Shown here: positions 1 to 12,807 of the stretch, in pieces
Layout: each line of letters opens with the position of its first letter
Numbering within the stretch: the first letter of the stretch is position 1
NCBI GenBank assembly: GCA_028023455.1
Contig: JAQFVV010007274.1
Location: 1-64,000, forward strand
Direction of reading: 5' to 3'
Origin: Epiperipatus broadwayi
Lineage: Eukaryota; Onychophora; Udeonychophora; Euonychophora; Peripatidae
Length of the DNA stretch: 64,000 nt
Notes under the pieces: generated by a model
The model's database searches: none
Seen by the model: the letters and a program-made list of their open reading frames with translations, nothing else
Told to the model about the DNA's origin: nothing
Program-made: the position numbers and the translations under genes

Positions 1-76
1 GTACATATCATTACCAATACGTTAATTTATAAGTTTGGTAAACTTTGTATAAGCTTTTATAAATAATTGACTGTAT
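1..76 (+). repeat. left terminal inverted repeat
   Basis: Begins with GTACATATCATTACCAATAC. It pairs with 1152-1226, which ends in the complement. The pairing includes the segment AAGTTTGGTAAACTTTGTAT without mismatch. Confidence 0.7.
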
Positions 77-477
77 TTTGTTTTAGTATTAATATGATCT
101 CATCATAATACCATCTTCATTCTTTCTAATACATTGGTTCAATTGTGATTTTATTGATCAACTCTTCTAATTACCATTACATTATCTCAAATCACTTACC
201 TCTTGTTATTGCTTCAACCAAACTATGATATATTATTATATAGTATCAATTTAAACTATGATATTGCCTTTTAACTAAATTAACATTTACATTTTGAACA
301 TTATAATCATGGCATTTAAATTGCAATTTTAACTTATTTTCTCTATTGACTTGCTTGTCCACTACTAATAATAACCACTTTATTGAATATTAGTCTAATT
401 CTGCTGCCTGTTTCTATAAGTGGATCTGAACTTCTTTATCTTATTACCCTTTGTCTTTTGTTTCAATTAAGCACGTA

Positions 478-745
478 TCAACACCATGACAGTATCTCTT
501 TATTTTCACATGAGAATATGGAATAACCACGAGTTTGCTTAATACATCTATCATGTTTTGATGGTTTTCTTGCCTCACTTGAATCACATCCAACGAGTAC
601 ACATAAATGATTCTCTCCTGGATTTAACGAATGAAGCATACTAGAAGTACTGAATAATTCTTGATGTCTATCTCCAAAATCAGTCACTTGAGCCTCTGTA
701 TAAACATTATATTTCGTCTCTCATGAAAACAACTTTTGGGAGATC
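478..745 (-). pseudogene. unidentified coding remnant inside the TIR unit
   Basis: A minus-strand frame of ~75 codons ends at 478 and contains several Cys and His residues, with the segments VTDFGDRHQELF and CVLVGCDSSEARKPSKHDRC. A second coding-like piece (DLPKVVFMRDEI) lies just upstream, joined through a frameshift near 712, so this looks like a broken longer protein. The composition is less AT-driven than the flanks, which favours a real former coding sequence. The position between TIRs suggests a transposase or other cargo protein, but no family motif was recognised. A stray host exon is an alternative. Confidence 0.35.
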
Positions 746-1151
746 ATTTTTCATCCCCCAATAATACATTATAATTTATTACACTGTAGGTATTAATATA
801 TTTTGCCATATCTGGGCGGGATGGTAAATTACACTGAAATCTTAATAACTATATATTGTTGTCTTTATTAATAAAATCAGTAAATGAAGAATAAAACATA
901 TTTAAACATTATTTTGAGAGGAGATATTTCAAATGATGTTGATTCTATTCATAATAGTAATATATAGTTTAATTAACATGAATAGACTATGTGGATTTGA
1001 AAAAGTTAGTATGGATGACAAGAATGTGACACAAATCATACATATGAATCAATTCTAATTAAAGAGCCTAGCTGAATCAATATTGAGATAAATTTCAAGT
1101 ATTTTGGTATTGCATATGATCTATATTAATTATTTTAAAACAAAAATAGTT

Positions 1152-1226
1152 AGTCAATTATTTAAGTAAAAGCTTATACAAAGTTTACCAAACTTATAAA
1201 TTAATGTATTGGTAATGATATGTACT
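1152..1226 (-). repeat. right terminal inverted repeat
   Basis: Reverse complement of 1-76. Differences are single substitutions plus a small change near the inner end, where TTTATAAATAAT corresponds to TTTACTTAAATAAT. Confidence 0.7.
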
Positions 1227-2930
1227 TTTAGTAGTCAATTTGCATGATTGCAAACAGGTGAAGTTGTAATTTTAATCCATAACCAAAAGAGTATACAGAT
1301 TAATGTCAGTTATATTTTATATTTTTGTATTACTATGTGATTATTGAATAAATGTTCATATATTTTTTTTTTGATAATAATAAATTATAGTCTTGTTAAA
1401 ATTTGTTGTAGATTCATTTTTTTGTTTTTATATGCTAAATATAAGTGTTTGCACAATATTTGCAAAACCTTTTCTTGAGTCCGAAATCATTCCAAATTCT
1501 TAAAAACTTAATATACCAGATAAATAAAGTTAAGCAGATCGGAATATGTCATTATATTTTAGTTTAATGATAATTATTTATGGAGTTGAAAACTTAAGAC
1601 TAAACATCCATTCCCATTTAGTTAAATTGTCTAAGTAATAAATCTTAGTTAAATTATTGTGTTGCCATGGATGATGGAAGGACACAAAAAGCACCTTTGT
1701 CTTTTTATTATTCTGACTAAGATTCTGGATAAAGGGGCTGTATTATTCAAAATTTTTCATTATTGAATATAATTATCATCTCTTTAGATAATATAGTAGT
1801 TGATATGAGAGATGAAGACACATTGAATTTAAGTAAAGTAAATGTTTCCTATAGCCGACCAGAATGCCAGTCATATGCGACAACACATTACTGCCTAGCA
1901 TTTCCTTACATGAAACAAAGAACCCTGAGATTAATATTATTATAATTATTCTTTAAATTAATAAGTGATCAATTATTGTTATTATTACAATCGTGGCATA
2001 GCTTAAGAGAATTGTATGTACAAGTGTATGTTATGAAAAGTATTTTAGATCATCTTGGAAAATTAATAGATATGTTGTTTTTATTTTGGTTGCCTTAACA
2101 ACAACCAGGAAAAAATTAGTATCACACAAGTGCAAGATAAACTCATTAATATATTGGGTTGGAATTAATGCAAATTTCCAACTAATTGATTATAAACAAA
2201 TCCTCAGAAGAAATAATGTATAAATTTCTAATTAGTAATTGGGTTAGAATATATAATTGCTATTTCGATATGCCATTTATTTTTTTAATATTAATTTCAT
2301 AGTATAATTTCTATGATTTTATAGAATCAACTTCACTAGTGGGTATTTTGATATGGTAATTGGCATAATAGCAAAGTATACTAAAAAGAGGGGTTAGTAA
2401 AAAAATTAAGCAGAAAGCAAAATAAGTTGTTTTCTATTACTCGTTTGTGGAGTTGCATGAAATAATTCTTAAAAATTGTGTTTGCATTAATAATTTTACT
2501 TAATGTTTGCTAATGATTTTTAAGAATAACATTTTATAAATATATTTCGTTTTGAATGGGATGTAAATAAAATATATATTATAATTGACCTAGAAGCAAG
2601 CTGCTGAACAGCATTGGTTATTCTAATGCAATGTTTTTTGTAGAATTGAATGCAGGAAGGGGTAATCTATTTAAGATATATTTATCTTTATTATATATTT
2701 TAATTAAATATTTTCACGTTAAGAAATTGGTTACAGGGATGGATCTTTATGGTGTATTAGACTTATTAAGTCTCCTTGATTATAATTATTCATATATTTT
2801 TGTGATAGATAAGTAGTCAGCTTGATAATGAATGCTTAGTGTGTTGGAGGGGATCTATTTAAAGAACATTTTATTATATATCAATCATGTTCCTGGTAGT
2901 ACATACTGATATCTTCCAGAGAATTATCGA
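1227..2930. other. AT-rich stretch without recognisable genes
   Basis: Only short chance frames occur here, including 1763-1945 and 2631-2816 on the plus strand, which encode Ile/Leu/Tyr/Asn-rich strings typical of translated AT-rich DNA. No repeat copy, splice-supported exon or RNA gene was seen. Confidence 0.6.
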
Positions 2931-2935
2931 TGTAG

Positions 2936-3097
2936 TCATAGGTGTCCAACATGATATCCATACACTGGACATGAAATACCAGTAAAACCTATATTTCCAT
3001 TCAGTATCATTCTGACATTTTCTGGACATACCAAAACTTTTTGTGGCAGTAGAAGCATGAGTAACTTGTAAAACGGCTCATATTTGCCTATATTCAT
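2936..3097 (-). other. short coding-like frame, unidentified
   Basis: A 53-codon minus-strand frame from an ATG at 3097 to a TGA at 2936. It stands out from its surroundings by balanced composition and by a segment with paired cysteines (VCPENVRMILNGNIGFTGIS then CP). No family was recognised. It could be an exon or decayed exon of an extracellular protein, since the NIDO gene is on the same strand, or part of an unrecognised repeat. No clear splice sites were found. Confidence 0.18.
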
Positions 3098-3869
3098 TTT
3101 TCATGCACTCATGTTATTACTTTGATTTTATTTATTATTTTAATGCCTATCTGCTATGTAAGCCATAAAGAAATTAATCTATCGAGAATATTCAACCTGA
3201 GTAACTAATTCTCTCTTTTTGCCCATGGTTAATTAGACCTTGTTTATTAACTGAATTATGAATTTTATTATATAAGCAATCCAATGATCAACTTTTAATG
3301 TAAAATGCTGGGATTGTGCGCATGATAATTAACTGCCACTAAACAACTTACAGTTATAAATGTTGTAACATCGTTATAAATGAGTTGATGCTGTTTCAGT
3401 GAATTCCATTTAAATATAATAAACATATTGTTTTGATGAAAATTTGTCCTGTAAAAATCTAAAATAACATGTTTTTTTTTATTTGTCATTTTTAATCTTT
3501 GAAAAATGTCAAGGTGTTTTTTTAGTCTTTTGATAGAGTTTTTTTTTAATTTTCTTCATCATGATAATCTGCATCAACCATTATCAATCCACTGCATGAT
3601 GAAGGTCACTCCAAGTTCAATCCATCTTCTTTCACTTTAGCTTCTCTTCTCCACATCACTCCTGAACATATTCTCATCTCATCCATTTCACATATTGTCT
3701 CTTTCTGAGTCTTTTACAATCTCTTGGAATCCAATTTAAGACTCCAATTCTCATTTATTACCATCTCTTCTAGCAATATGTCCATCCCAACTCCACATCA
3801 TTCTTTTATTTTTTCGATGAGGTCAGTAGCACCTGTTTGTTCTCTTACCCATGCATTGCATTATTGATC

Positions 3870-5315
3870 TCATCTTGTTACTCCCATCGTGCATCTCTCC
3901 ATATTTCTTTGAGTGGTCTGAAGTTTCTGCATTGCTCTTCTATTGAGTGTCCAAATCTCAGATCCATAAGTAAGAACTGACAAAACACACTTGTTAAAAT
4001 CCTTCCTTTTCAAACAAATAGGCATATTTCCTTTTAGTATCAAGTTATTTCTATCAAAAGCACTGCAACCAAGTTGAATTCTATGATTATTTTCATCCAT
4101 TATGGTTTGACCTGTATTAGTAATCTGACCAAGGTATTTGTAACTGTTAACGTCTTCTAATTCATCGTAATGAATCTTTATTTTTATATTTTGAGCAAAT
4201 TGATTAAACATTACTTTAGTCTTTCTAACATTTATTTTTAGTCCTACTTTCATCTGATAACTCCTGCAACATTTTCTGCACCTCTGAAGCATTATTTGAA
4301 AAAAACACTAACATCATCTACAAAATCTAAATGACTTAAATAATCTCCATTTATTTTCACTCCTTTAGATTTCCATTTTACACCAAAAATACTTCTTGCA
4401 GCGCTGCTGTAAAAAGTTTTAAAGATATGAAGTCACCTCATCTTACACTATTCTCAATGTTGACTTTTCCAGTATCATTATGTAATCTAATGTTGCTGTT
4501 GCATTTTTTATAAATATTCTTTAAAATATAACAATTTGCTGGATCTATACCTTGATGATCCAATGCTTTAATCATTGAAGAAATGTTTATAGAATCAAAT
4601 GCCTTTTCATAATCTACAACTTCAAAAAATAATGACAACTCTCATTCATTTGGCCTTTCTATAATTTTTCTCAATACCTGGATATGCTTTACTGTACTAA
4701 AACCACTTTTAAATCCAGCTTGTTATCTTGGTTGATGGAAATCCAATGTTCTCTGTAGACGAGTTATAATTATCTTGGTAAAAAATTTGTATAAAATTGA
4801 TAAAAGGCTGATAGGTCTGTAATTTCTAATATCTTCTTTATCATCTTTTTTAAATATTAATATTATTACTGCTTCCTTCCAATCATCTGGTACATCTTTA
4901 TCATTTAGACATTTGGTATATAACATTGCTTAAAAAATTATAATTCTTCATCTGATTCTTTTAATATATCAATTATAATTCCATCATTATCTGGAGGCTT
5001 TCCTTTCTTCAAACATTTTATTGCATATCTCAGTTCTTCATTTAAAATTCTGGGCAATTCGGAAGATGTAATAGATATAGGAAGTTCTTGTACTTTATTA
5101 CTATATAATTTTTGATAAAAGTCTTCTACCCATTTCCTGATGTCATCTCTATTTTTAGTAATAATTCCATCTTTTTTTCTTATTGCAGATATAAATTCCC
5201 TACCAACAACAAATTGTTGTTTTACATTCTTAATACTTTTATTTTGTTCTATGGTTTTCTTTGCTAATACACAGTTATACTTTCTTATATCATTTCCAAC
5301 TCTTTTCTGCACCAT
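3870..5315 (-). pseudogene. reverse transcriptase domain remnant of the LINE
   Basis: The open pieces at 5315-4938, 4926-4723, 4638-4438 and 4292-3870 are consecutive parts of one RT. They include the finger block KCLKKGKPPDNDGI, DVPDDWKEAV, NYRPISLL, the catalytic block VVDYEKAFDSINIS (~4620), the KINVRKTKVMFN and YLGQIT blocks, and the C-terminal LTYGSEIWTLNRRAMQKLQT. The YxDD region near 4300-4350 is degraded. In-frame stops and a frameshift around 4300-4440 show that it no longer encodes an enzyme. Confidence 0.88.
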
Positions 5316-5616
5316 TTTACAAACTTCGAAATATTCAATTCTTTTTAATGCATCATTTTTGTATATCTTCCTATTTTTTTTCTTTTCTTCATAAATTCTC
5401 TAGTCTAAGTAGAAATTTTATTTGTAATTGCTTCTTTTTTCTATGAGCTATCTTTGTTGCAGTTTTTAAAAGTTTATCAGTTATTTTCATATTAATATCA
5501 TTCTAATCGGAATCATGTTCAAAATCTTTGATACTTGAAACTGATTTGTAAGTTCTAATTTAAATTCACTACAATGTTTCTGAACATTATAAATATCAAC
5601 TGTAAATATTGTTTTT

Positions 5617-6215
5617 TTAATAGTTTTGTATCTCTAGTTTTGCATTAATAAGTATCTTATATCTTACTAATTGATGATCACTTCCTGTGTTAAATTTATT
5701 AAGAACATTACAATATTGAAATATGTATTTTTTGTTAGTCAAAATATAATCCAATTCTCCTGTACCTTCATTTGGATGTTTCCATGTCCATTTCCTTTTA
5801 ACATTTTTCTCAAACAAAGAAATCAAAAAATATATATATATTTATATATATATATAGAAATCAAAAAATATATATATTTTTTCTTTTTTCTACAAACTAT
5901 ACAAGTCTATGTCCTCTCTCATGTCTATTACCATAACCAAAATTACGTACAGCGCTATCGATTTTCATTTGTTTACCTACTCTAGCATTAAAGTCTCCCA
6001 TAACAATTTTACAATGTTGTTTACTCTAACCAAAAACCTTTTGTACATCAATATAAATATCTTATACTACTTCATCACTATGAAAACTTGTTGGGGCAGA
6101 AACTTGAATTAACTGTATTTGGTAACTGCTATTAAGTTGTATAACTAATCTTACCACTCTGTCCAATAAACCATCAATATTCACAATCTTGGTCTTCCAC
6201 TTTTTATTTTTTTAG
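5617..6215 (-). pseudogene. APE-type endonuclease domain remnant of the LINE
   Basis: Reading down from ~6215, the frame gives an APTSFHSDE segment, then the catalytic block GDFNARVGKQMK (~6000-5965), followed by GNRHERGHRL. After the TA insertion it resumes with KRKWTWKHPNEGTGELDYIL and a GSDHQLVR block (~5683-5660) carrying the catalytic SDH. These are the conserved Asp, Asn and His of the EEP endonuclease that nicks target DNA for target-primed reverse transcription. Stops and the microsatellite make it inactive. Confidence 0.85.
5829..5874. repeat. (TA)n/AT-rich expansion within the LINE endonuclease
   Basis: A duplicated GAAATCAAAAAATATATATA segment and TA runs interrupt the endonuclease frame. 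This is a later expansion, because the protein similarity resumes on both sides. Confidence 0.7.
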
Positions 6216-6432
6216 ATGATTTAATTTCAAAGAAAAAAAAAATGTTATTTTTTTATAAACAATCAATCTGTAAGTTTTAAATATGATTATTGTAAAAAAA
6301 TCATTTTTTAATAAATATAAATGGGAACTTTGATATGCTAAAATCCGTTGTCATTTATTTTTTTGTTATGTCATTAGAATACTACAATCTAATAATTGTG
6401 TAAATAATGTAATAAGCTAAGAAAATGATGAG

Positions 6433-6433
<1 letters not shown>

Positions 6434-6468
<35 letters not shown>
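6434..6468. repeat. (TA)n microsatellite
   Basis: Uninterrupted TA dinucleotides directly before a higher-GC stretch of degenerate repeats. Confidence 0.95.
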
Positions 6469-6471
<3 letters not shown>

Positions 6472-6479
6472 CGGAATGG

Positions 6480-6910
6480 GACGATTCTCATCATACACAC
6501 CATTAATACCTATCATACTAGTCATGCCAGTCACTAATTCGCTCTTTAGCAGTGTGTAGTCTTACTACACATGGTGCATCCACTTTGGTCAACAGAGATA
6601 ACAGACAGAACAATTACCACTTGGATATATCTATCAGATATGTCAACAATCAGCTGGTTCGATCACAATGTATGACCAACTTACACAAAGTATTTATGTG
6701 ATGATACACCTATATATCAAGCCCCAAACATTTCTGGTGCCAGATATAACAGATGGAATAATGATCAATAACCCCAAAAGATGATGCCACCAGATGTAGC
6801 AGACGGAATGATTATAACTAATCCCAAACACTGCTAACACCAGATGTGTTGGATGGTAAACTAACTTGCAGACTGTACTACTACGCAGATGTAGCAATAT
6901 GATGAGGGGA
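6480..6910. repeat. degenerate ~55-60 bp tandem repeat
   Basis: The words CCCCAAA, CCAGATGTAGCAGA and GGAATGATTATAACTAA recur with a spacing of ~55-60 bp between ~6720 and 6850. Looser copies occur from 6590 (AACAGACAGAACAATTACC). GC is clearly above the surroundings. The short minus-strand frame at 6694-6897 is a by-product of the repeat. Confidence 0.5.
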
Positions 6911-8329
6911 TAGGTTAATATGATCTAATTTATTACCCCTAATGAAACAATCTGCAGAGACCTACCAGGCTTAGAAGTGAAGAAATTTGCATCCAACTAT
7001 GTTCAGACTGTGGGTCATCTGATAGAGTGCTAATAAGATCCCAATGAAATGCTTAACCTATGATTGCATACCCTTTAATTGACAAACTCTATCCCTATTT
7101 AATAATATTAAATGCAATTTAGGTTAGTTCATCCACTTTCCCCTCTTTAATTCCATTATGCCCTAATATTCAAACCCAGAGAGAATATTGCTTTTAACTC
7201 TATTATCAGGTATGAACAAATATGCAGCACAACTCCTGCACCTATATATAGGTTACAACTAGCATTTATTATATTTGTTTTATTTTCAAGCTTTTATATA
7301 ATAAGAAAAAAAGGTGTGTGTGCATGTATAATTATTTATAAACTGTGGAATATCAGGACAACTCAATAAACCAGAGACCAGAATAATATAAACTCTCAAA
7401 CATTTATTAACAATAATAAATATCAAGTATAACGACAATAGTAATGATAAAAAAAAATAAAAACAAAATAAAAAATATAATCATCATCATATGTACATGT
7501 GTCACAAAAGAACCTCTATCACCTAACTAATTACTTATTCTTTAGATGCAACCCTTATACCCCATGGTAGAAATCCACATATGTCACTGATTCTCTGCAA
7601 ATCATAATTATATCGAAAAATCAACTTTAGTTATTTAATATAATTGAGATGCTGGCTAGCTAAATTATATATTTACATATGTTAATCTATTTAACAAGTT
7701 TCCCAATTTATATATATGATAGAGACAGATCACAGTTCATTAGTCAAACATACTGGAAAATATACGTACATGGTTAATCACAAAATAAAACATATAATAT
7801 GTATTCTGTATGTGTTGTAATTTAACCTATATATAAATTTAGAGAATCTTACCTCAATATTTATGTGGATGACTTGATGTGAAGCAGGTGGTATTATTTA
7901 AATTTTATTTATAATGAAAATATAAAAAAAAATATTAAAATGAATAATCCCCCCTTTTTTTCTTTTCTAATTCTGTAAAATGAGGCTTCATCATCAGAGT
8001 GTGTAAATACAACAGATAGTGTAAATAAAAAATAAAATAATAAATAAACAAAAATGTACAATATTTATTCTTTGATTAAAAATTGTAATTGGAACAAAGT
8101 TCCTAAAAATCATCATAACAGAAGTAGTAATAGTAGTTGATAGTTAGGCAAGTTGTTTTCAAATCAGTTTCACTTATTAAATCATTTTCCTTAGCAGGGA
8201 TAGATAGGTACAATGGTGTCTCCTGTAGTTGTATTTAATGGTAAACATCTTGATCCGCATTTGATACACCATAAAGTATTCTAATCCTTATTTACTTTGG
8301 ACTGTAGGATGTGTTTATAATAAAGTAGA

Positions 8330-8330
<1 letters not shown>
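6911..8330. other. AT-rich stretch without recognisable genes
   Basis: No coding frame, splice-supported exon or clear repeat unit was seen. A short A-rich run lies around 7440-7490. Confidence 0.5.

Positions 8331-8332
<2 letters not shown>

Positions 8333-8377
<45 letters not shown>
8333..8377. repeat. (TA)n microsatellite
   Basis: Pure TA run, about 130 bp before the 46-bp direct repeat and the 4.3 kb element. Confidence 0.95.
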
Positions 8378-8379
<2 letters not shown>

Positions 8380-8460
8380 GCAGCTGTCAGGAAAATACCA
8401 TGACACACAATAGCATGCTTTGCTCTAGACCATTTTCATATTAAAGTACATTGTAATAAT

Positions 8461-8506
8461 TATTTATAATCATATATTTTGATTGAATAATATTGAAGCA
8501 TTTATA
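8461..8506 (+). repeat. 46-bp direct repeat, left copy
   Basis: Identical over 46 bases to 12807-12852. It begins TATTTATAATCATATATTTT and ends AAGCATTTATA. It is a candidate long target-site duplication of the element between the two copies. Confidence 0.75.
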
Positions 8507-9439
8507 TTGTGCCCTTTTGTATGGGTCACCATCTAATTTTTGTGCTAATCTATTAAAAATTTTAAATTTAAGATATATTTGAATATGTGATGTTGATTTT
8601 GTTTATGGTAATATTTCAAAAGATTTAATGAAAGCAATCTATGAGTATTTGATATGTAAAATTGTGCTGATATTGAGAGAGACATTTTAAAATGATGATG
8701 ATTATAATATATAGTTGGAAAAATGGCTATAATCAATACTGCATGAATATATTTAATAAATAGGTATTTAAAGCTAAAAGTATTTAAAAGACAAGTAAAA
8801 TTAAATACATATGTTTATTATTGATAAAATAATATTATAAGAGAATATAAATATTATTAATTATTATAAGTACTTAAATAGAAGATTAATATTTGATTTT
8901 AATAATATTGGATAATTATTTTAAAATCTGTTATAATATCTTATTTATTTTAAAAATATTTATTTTAAAAATGCAATTGTTAGTTTATTTTTAGACGACG
9001 ATAAGCGTTTCTTGTGTTATAGAAAAAAAACAGATGTTAGTTAAAACACATACATGCGTGGAAGTTGTCTAATAAAGTTGCATAACTATTTTAAAAATCA
9101 TGTTGTAAAATTTATAAATAATACGTGAGTTATCATGAGATAAAAATAAAGATATTTAGTGTAAAATATTAAGTCTGATTTTAAAAGTATTGTTTTAAAA
9201 ATATGACGTATAAAAAATATTTAGTTTATTTAAAAATAATCTTATAAAAGTTAAAATTAAAATCAAGTGAAATAATATATTTTTTAAAAGTGTTAATGGA
9301 TTTAAATAAATGATAAGAATTATTTAAAAAAATGTAATAATGTAATAAATATTAAATATTAAATAAGTCATTATTTATTTTTAACTTTGTGTTGTTGGTA
9401 AATATGTAAATAAGCCAGCAAAGTTGATTGTTTAATCTA

Positions 9440-9472
9440 CCAATCAAATGGGAAGTTTCTTCCGGTATAAAA
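9440..9472 (+). promoter_or_regulatory. possible CCAAT plus TATA promoter
   Basis: A CCAAT word at 9440-9444 (in ACCAATCAAAT) precedes TATAAAA at 9466-9472 by ~26 bp, in a locally GC-richer patch. This resembles a Pol II core promoter, perhaps of the 4.3 kb element. No coding frame follows, and such words also arise by chance in AT-rich DNA. Confidence 0.22.
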
Positions 9473-12400
9473 GCTCAGTTCAATTGTTAGGAGAGGACTT
9501 CGTGATTGAATTTTCAAGTTAATTGTGCTATTAGAAAAATAGCTAAGTAAATTTATAGACGCTCTAAAATCATTTTTAAAAATTACAAGAGTGTCGTTAT
9601 AAATAATCTCTAAAAGTTTTAAAATGATAGATATGCAGTGTTAATTTAATTTTTCCCAATCAGCCGTCTCTAAATTGAAGCTCAATTTGCAAGCAAATAG
9701 TCATGGAAACATCATATATAGTGAAAATATATCGGAAACTTTACCCTAGAAATATGACAAACGCTGGATTAGTTCAGAAAATTACGAGATGGAGAAAAGT
9801 AGTATTTTGGACAGTATATAATTTTAAAAGCTAATTAATAGTGATTATTAGAAAATAGATATTTTAGAGAATAAAATACTTCTTATGAAGAAAGTATTTT
9901 TGCAAGCTATAAATTTAAAAAAATATATCTTAAGTAAAGATATTAAAAATGAAAGTAGTTTTATAAATACTTGCCTTGTTAAGTCTTTATGTTTAAAAGA
10001 CTGAATGTTGATGATTTTAAAGGCAAATCAATTGAAATATAATTAGCTAAAAATCTTAATATAATAAAATTATTATATTGAAATAATTTAAACGCAGGTC
10101 GTTTATAAATAAAGAAGCTTATTCTTACCTAGATATGTTGATAAGAAATGCGCAAGTGATACGTGGACGTCCCAGTTAATTTAAAATAATTAAATGATAA
10201 TTTTTCATAAATTATAGACTAATTCAAGAATAATAACTTTTAAATAATATTTTTAAGAACTGCATCCGGATCAGATAAACTATTTTAATTTTATTAACTT
10301 TTGTTTTGGTTTTAAAAGAACGTTTTTGTTTTTTCATAAACTTTTAAAAAAAAAACACGTGATGGACCGGAAACAGGAAATGGTGTGCTAGTGAATATGT
10401 GCCTAGGATTTTAAAAAAACTTTATGGTGGAAAAGAAAACATCGATGGAGTCATGTAATATAATTTTTGTTTATTTATCTAATATAAAAGTTAAATAATA
10501 TTAATCTATTTAAAATAAGATAGGTACATTTCTTAAAATTAATAACTAAAGTAATATAATAATTAATTGCATAAGTTTATCTTATAATTAATATAAAACG
10601 TAATATGTTAAAGAATGATTGTAAGTATAAATGTAATTTATTCTATGAAGCTGTAATTCCGAAGAATATTGGAAGATGGACTGTACATTAAATCATTATT
10701 GATGGTAAAATTATATAATAATAATTTTGATGTATTTAATATGTTTTTCTTTAGATCAACCGAATGATATGTTAGTGTTGAATGGATGTATGAATATTTT
10801 AAAAATACACACACATTATATTGGCAGTAACAGTTTATTTAAATATGCATAATTTGAATTTATGATATAAATACGATACAACATTACATAAAAGCTTAGA
10901 AATAATTATATGATTCTTTCGTAAATAAATTTTGATTTTTTATTTTTTATTATTATTATGTTGGAGTATTAAAATTATATTTATTATTCATATGGGTAAT
11001 TATTTTATTTAAAAGTTAGGAAGAGATTTCAAAGTTTATATTTTATTATATTTTATTGGATAAATTAAGTTAAGTTTTATGTAGAAGTTTATGTTTGAAT
11101 TAAAGGTTTACTGAATATGATGAAGTATAAATAGTTTTGAATAATTAGTATTTATGTAAAGTAGATGATTGTTTTTCCGGAAAGTTTAAATAAGTTTTAA
11201 AGGATGTTTTGTAGATAGAAATTTATTAGGAAGGAGTAGTATAACACATGGATTAAAGTAATAATTTCACACAGAAAAGAATCATAAAATTTATCTAATA
11301 TAGTGCTTTATGAATTTGAAATTGATGAATAATTTAAATATTATTATTTTAACAGTACATATATGTAATGCATATTTAATAAAAACATATAGCATGAATT
11401 GTATTAAGTGAAATATAAAATTATAATCAATTATTTGTTATTACATTACAAGGATACATTAGTTTCTATATTATGCTATTAAAGTAATGCTGATAATAAA
11501 GTAAACACATACTAGTACATTATAAAATGAATAATAGTAATACTTAAGGGATGTAGCAATTTGATTAATAAAGTTTAATTGTTTACATATGCTACATAAA
11601 GATTATTTACATAAATTTTTCTGTGTAATAATTGAAGTTCACTGATATTTATTTAAAGTCTAAATTTTCAAAAACATACTTCAGTATTATTAGTATAGCA
11701 TTTTAAAAGCATGTATAGATTATTTAATAGGAGTATGAGCTAATAACAGTGTAAACATTTTTGTATTATTATTTTCTTAATTTTATTTTCTTTGTTTTCA
11801 TAAGTTGAACTGTAAATATTGTAAATAAATTCTTAATCAAAGTTAATGTAAATAAATTTGTTTAATTTGTTTTAAAAGTGTGTCGAGTTCATTATTTTGC
11901 ACCACAGCATTTGACAGCAGATAATTTGAAGAAACATAATATTTGCACAATGTGAATTTATTAATATTATTTTAGAAATAAATACAATATTTTCCTGATT
12001 ATCATTTATGAGAATTGATTGACATTATTACATCATATTACAATGGTCATAGAGTAATTATAATGCATAATATAAGAGTACAATATTATTTATTGCCACA
12101 GATTATTGAATTATAAGATTTTGATCTATTCCAAAATTAAGATACTATATGAAGATAAAAGATATACACATGATTATTTATTTATTTAATGATTGATGAT
12201 ATAACCAAAATAAATAAGACTAAGTTATACCCTAGGATTAGTATTGAGTATTATTATTATTAGTATAAGTTAGGTGTATTTAGGTTTGATATAAAATCCC
12301 ATATCATACTTATTTACATGAGTTATCATTACTTTAAGATAATTAGAAGAACCTGAGATTATTTAATTATATTTTTAAAAATTAAAAGTTAAGATTTATT

Positions 12401-12768
12401 TATTTATTATTATTAAAGATAATTTATTTTATTTAAAAGCCATAAGAATGCTGTAGAGGTAGTAGTAAGTTAATAAGGAGGTGACAGTATTCTTATGCCA
12501 TTGAGACAATGTCTTGGAAGATATTGACTTAATGTAAATCTACTTATTACTTTGTAACTTTACTTCACAGTCTCATGATTTTAGTTAAATACTTATTTAA
12601 TTAGTACATACTATAGAAATATATTGATTTTGATAATTGATAATAAATTTAATTAGAATATGATAGTATAAAAGTAAATTAAAGATAGATATGCAAATTT
12701 TAATTAAGCATTAATTTTAATTGAGCTAGTCGTATTTCAAATTATATTATACATCGAGAAGTAAGGGT

Positions 12769-12771
<3 letters not shown>

Positions 12772-12799
<28 letters not shown>
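12772..12799. repeat. (TA)n tail of the 4.3 kb element
   Basis: TA run immediately after AGGGTACA. The related element at 61.7 kb has the same junction (AGGGTAGAATATAATATA on its minus strand). Confidence 0.9.

Positions 12800-12806
<7 letters not shown>

Positions 12807-12807
<1 letters not shown>

Larger units (their letters stand above)
1..1226. mobile_element. TIR-bounded DNA-transposon-like unit, probably cut by the window start
   Basis: The first ~76 bases are the near-perfect reverse complement of 1152-1226, with only a couple of mismatches over more than 70 bp. Weaker similarity continues inward for ~30 more bases. The unit is therefore bounded by long terminal inverted repeats. It is ~1.2 kb long, AT-rich, and contains one decayed coding stretch on the minus strand. 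The outer end may extend left of base 1, so target-site duplication cannot be judged. No transposase family was recognised. It could be a non-autonomous or decayed DNA transposon, or another fold-back repeat. Confidence 0.6.
3545..6215 (-). mobile_element. decayed RTE-like non-LTR retrotransposon, copy 1
   Basis: On the minus strand the order is endonuclease (6215 to ~5617), linker, then reverse transcriptase (~5315 to 3870) and a short tail ending near 3545, where it runs into an A-rich stretch (T-rich on the plus strand). All domains are interrupted by stops and frameshifts, and a (TA)n expansion at 5829-5874 splits the endonuclease. The motif set (VQVxAPTSFHSDE, GDFNARVG, DYEKAFDSI, KYLGQ, LTYGSEIWTL) is typical of animal RTE-type endonuclease-reverse transcriptase proteins. 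Length 2.7 kb suggests the 5' end is missing. Related copies are at 39535-41790, 57693-58995 and 56232-56330. Confidence 0.88.
8507..12806 (+). mobile_element. 4.3 kb non-coding repeated element with (TA)n tail, copy 1
   Basis: This stretch lies between two identical 46-bp direct repeats and ends in a (TA)n tail. Its right part (~11.8-12.8 kb) aligns collinearly, with divergence, to the reverse complement of 62.7-61.7 kb. Shared landmarks are GTAAATAnTGTAAATAAATT, AACCTGAGATTATTT, TTCTTATGCCATTGAG, AGTCTCATG and a final AGGGTA before (TA)n. Its left part (8.56-9.0 kb) resembles 52.28-52.70 kb. It has no open frame, so its class is unknown. Candidates are a decayed LINE-type element with a TA tail, or a non-coding partner of one. 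Confidence 0.6.

Noticed and set aside
5140-6112. Several plus-strand frames over the first LINE
   Set aside because: They are antisense shadows of the minus-strand endonuclease and RT remnants.
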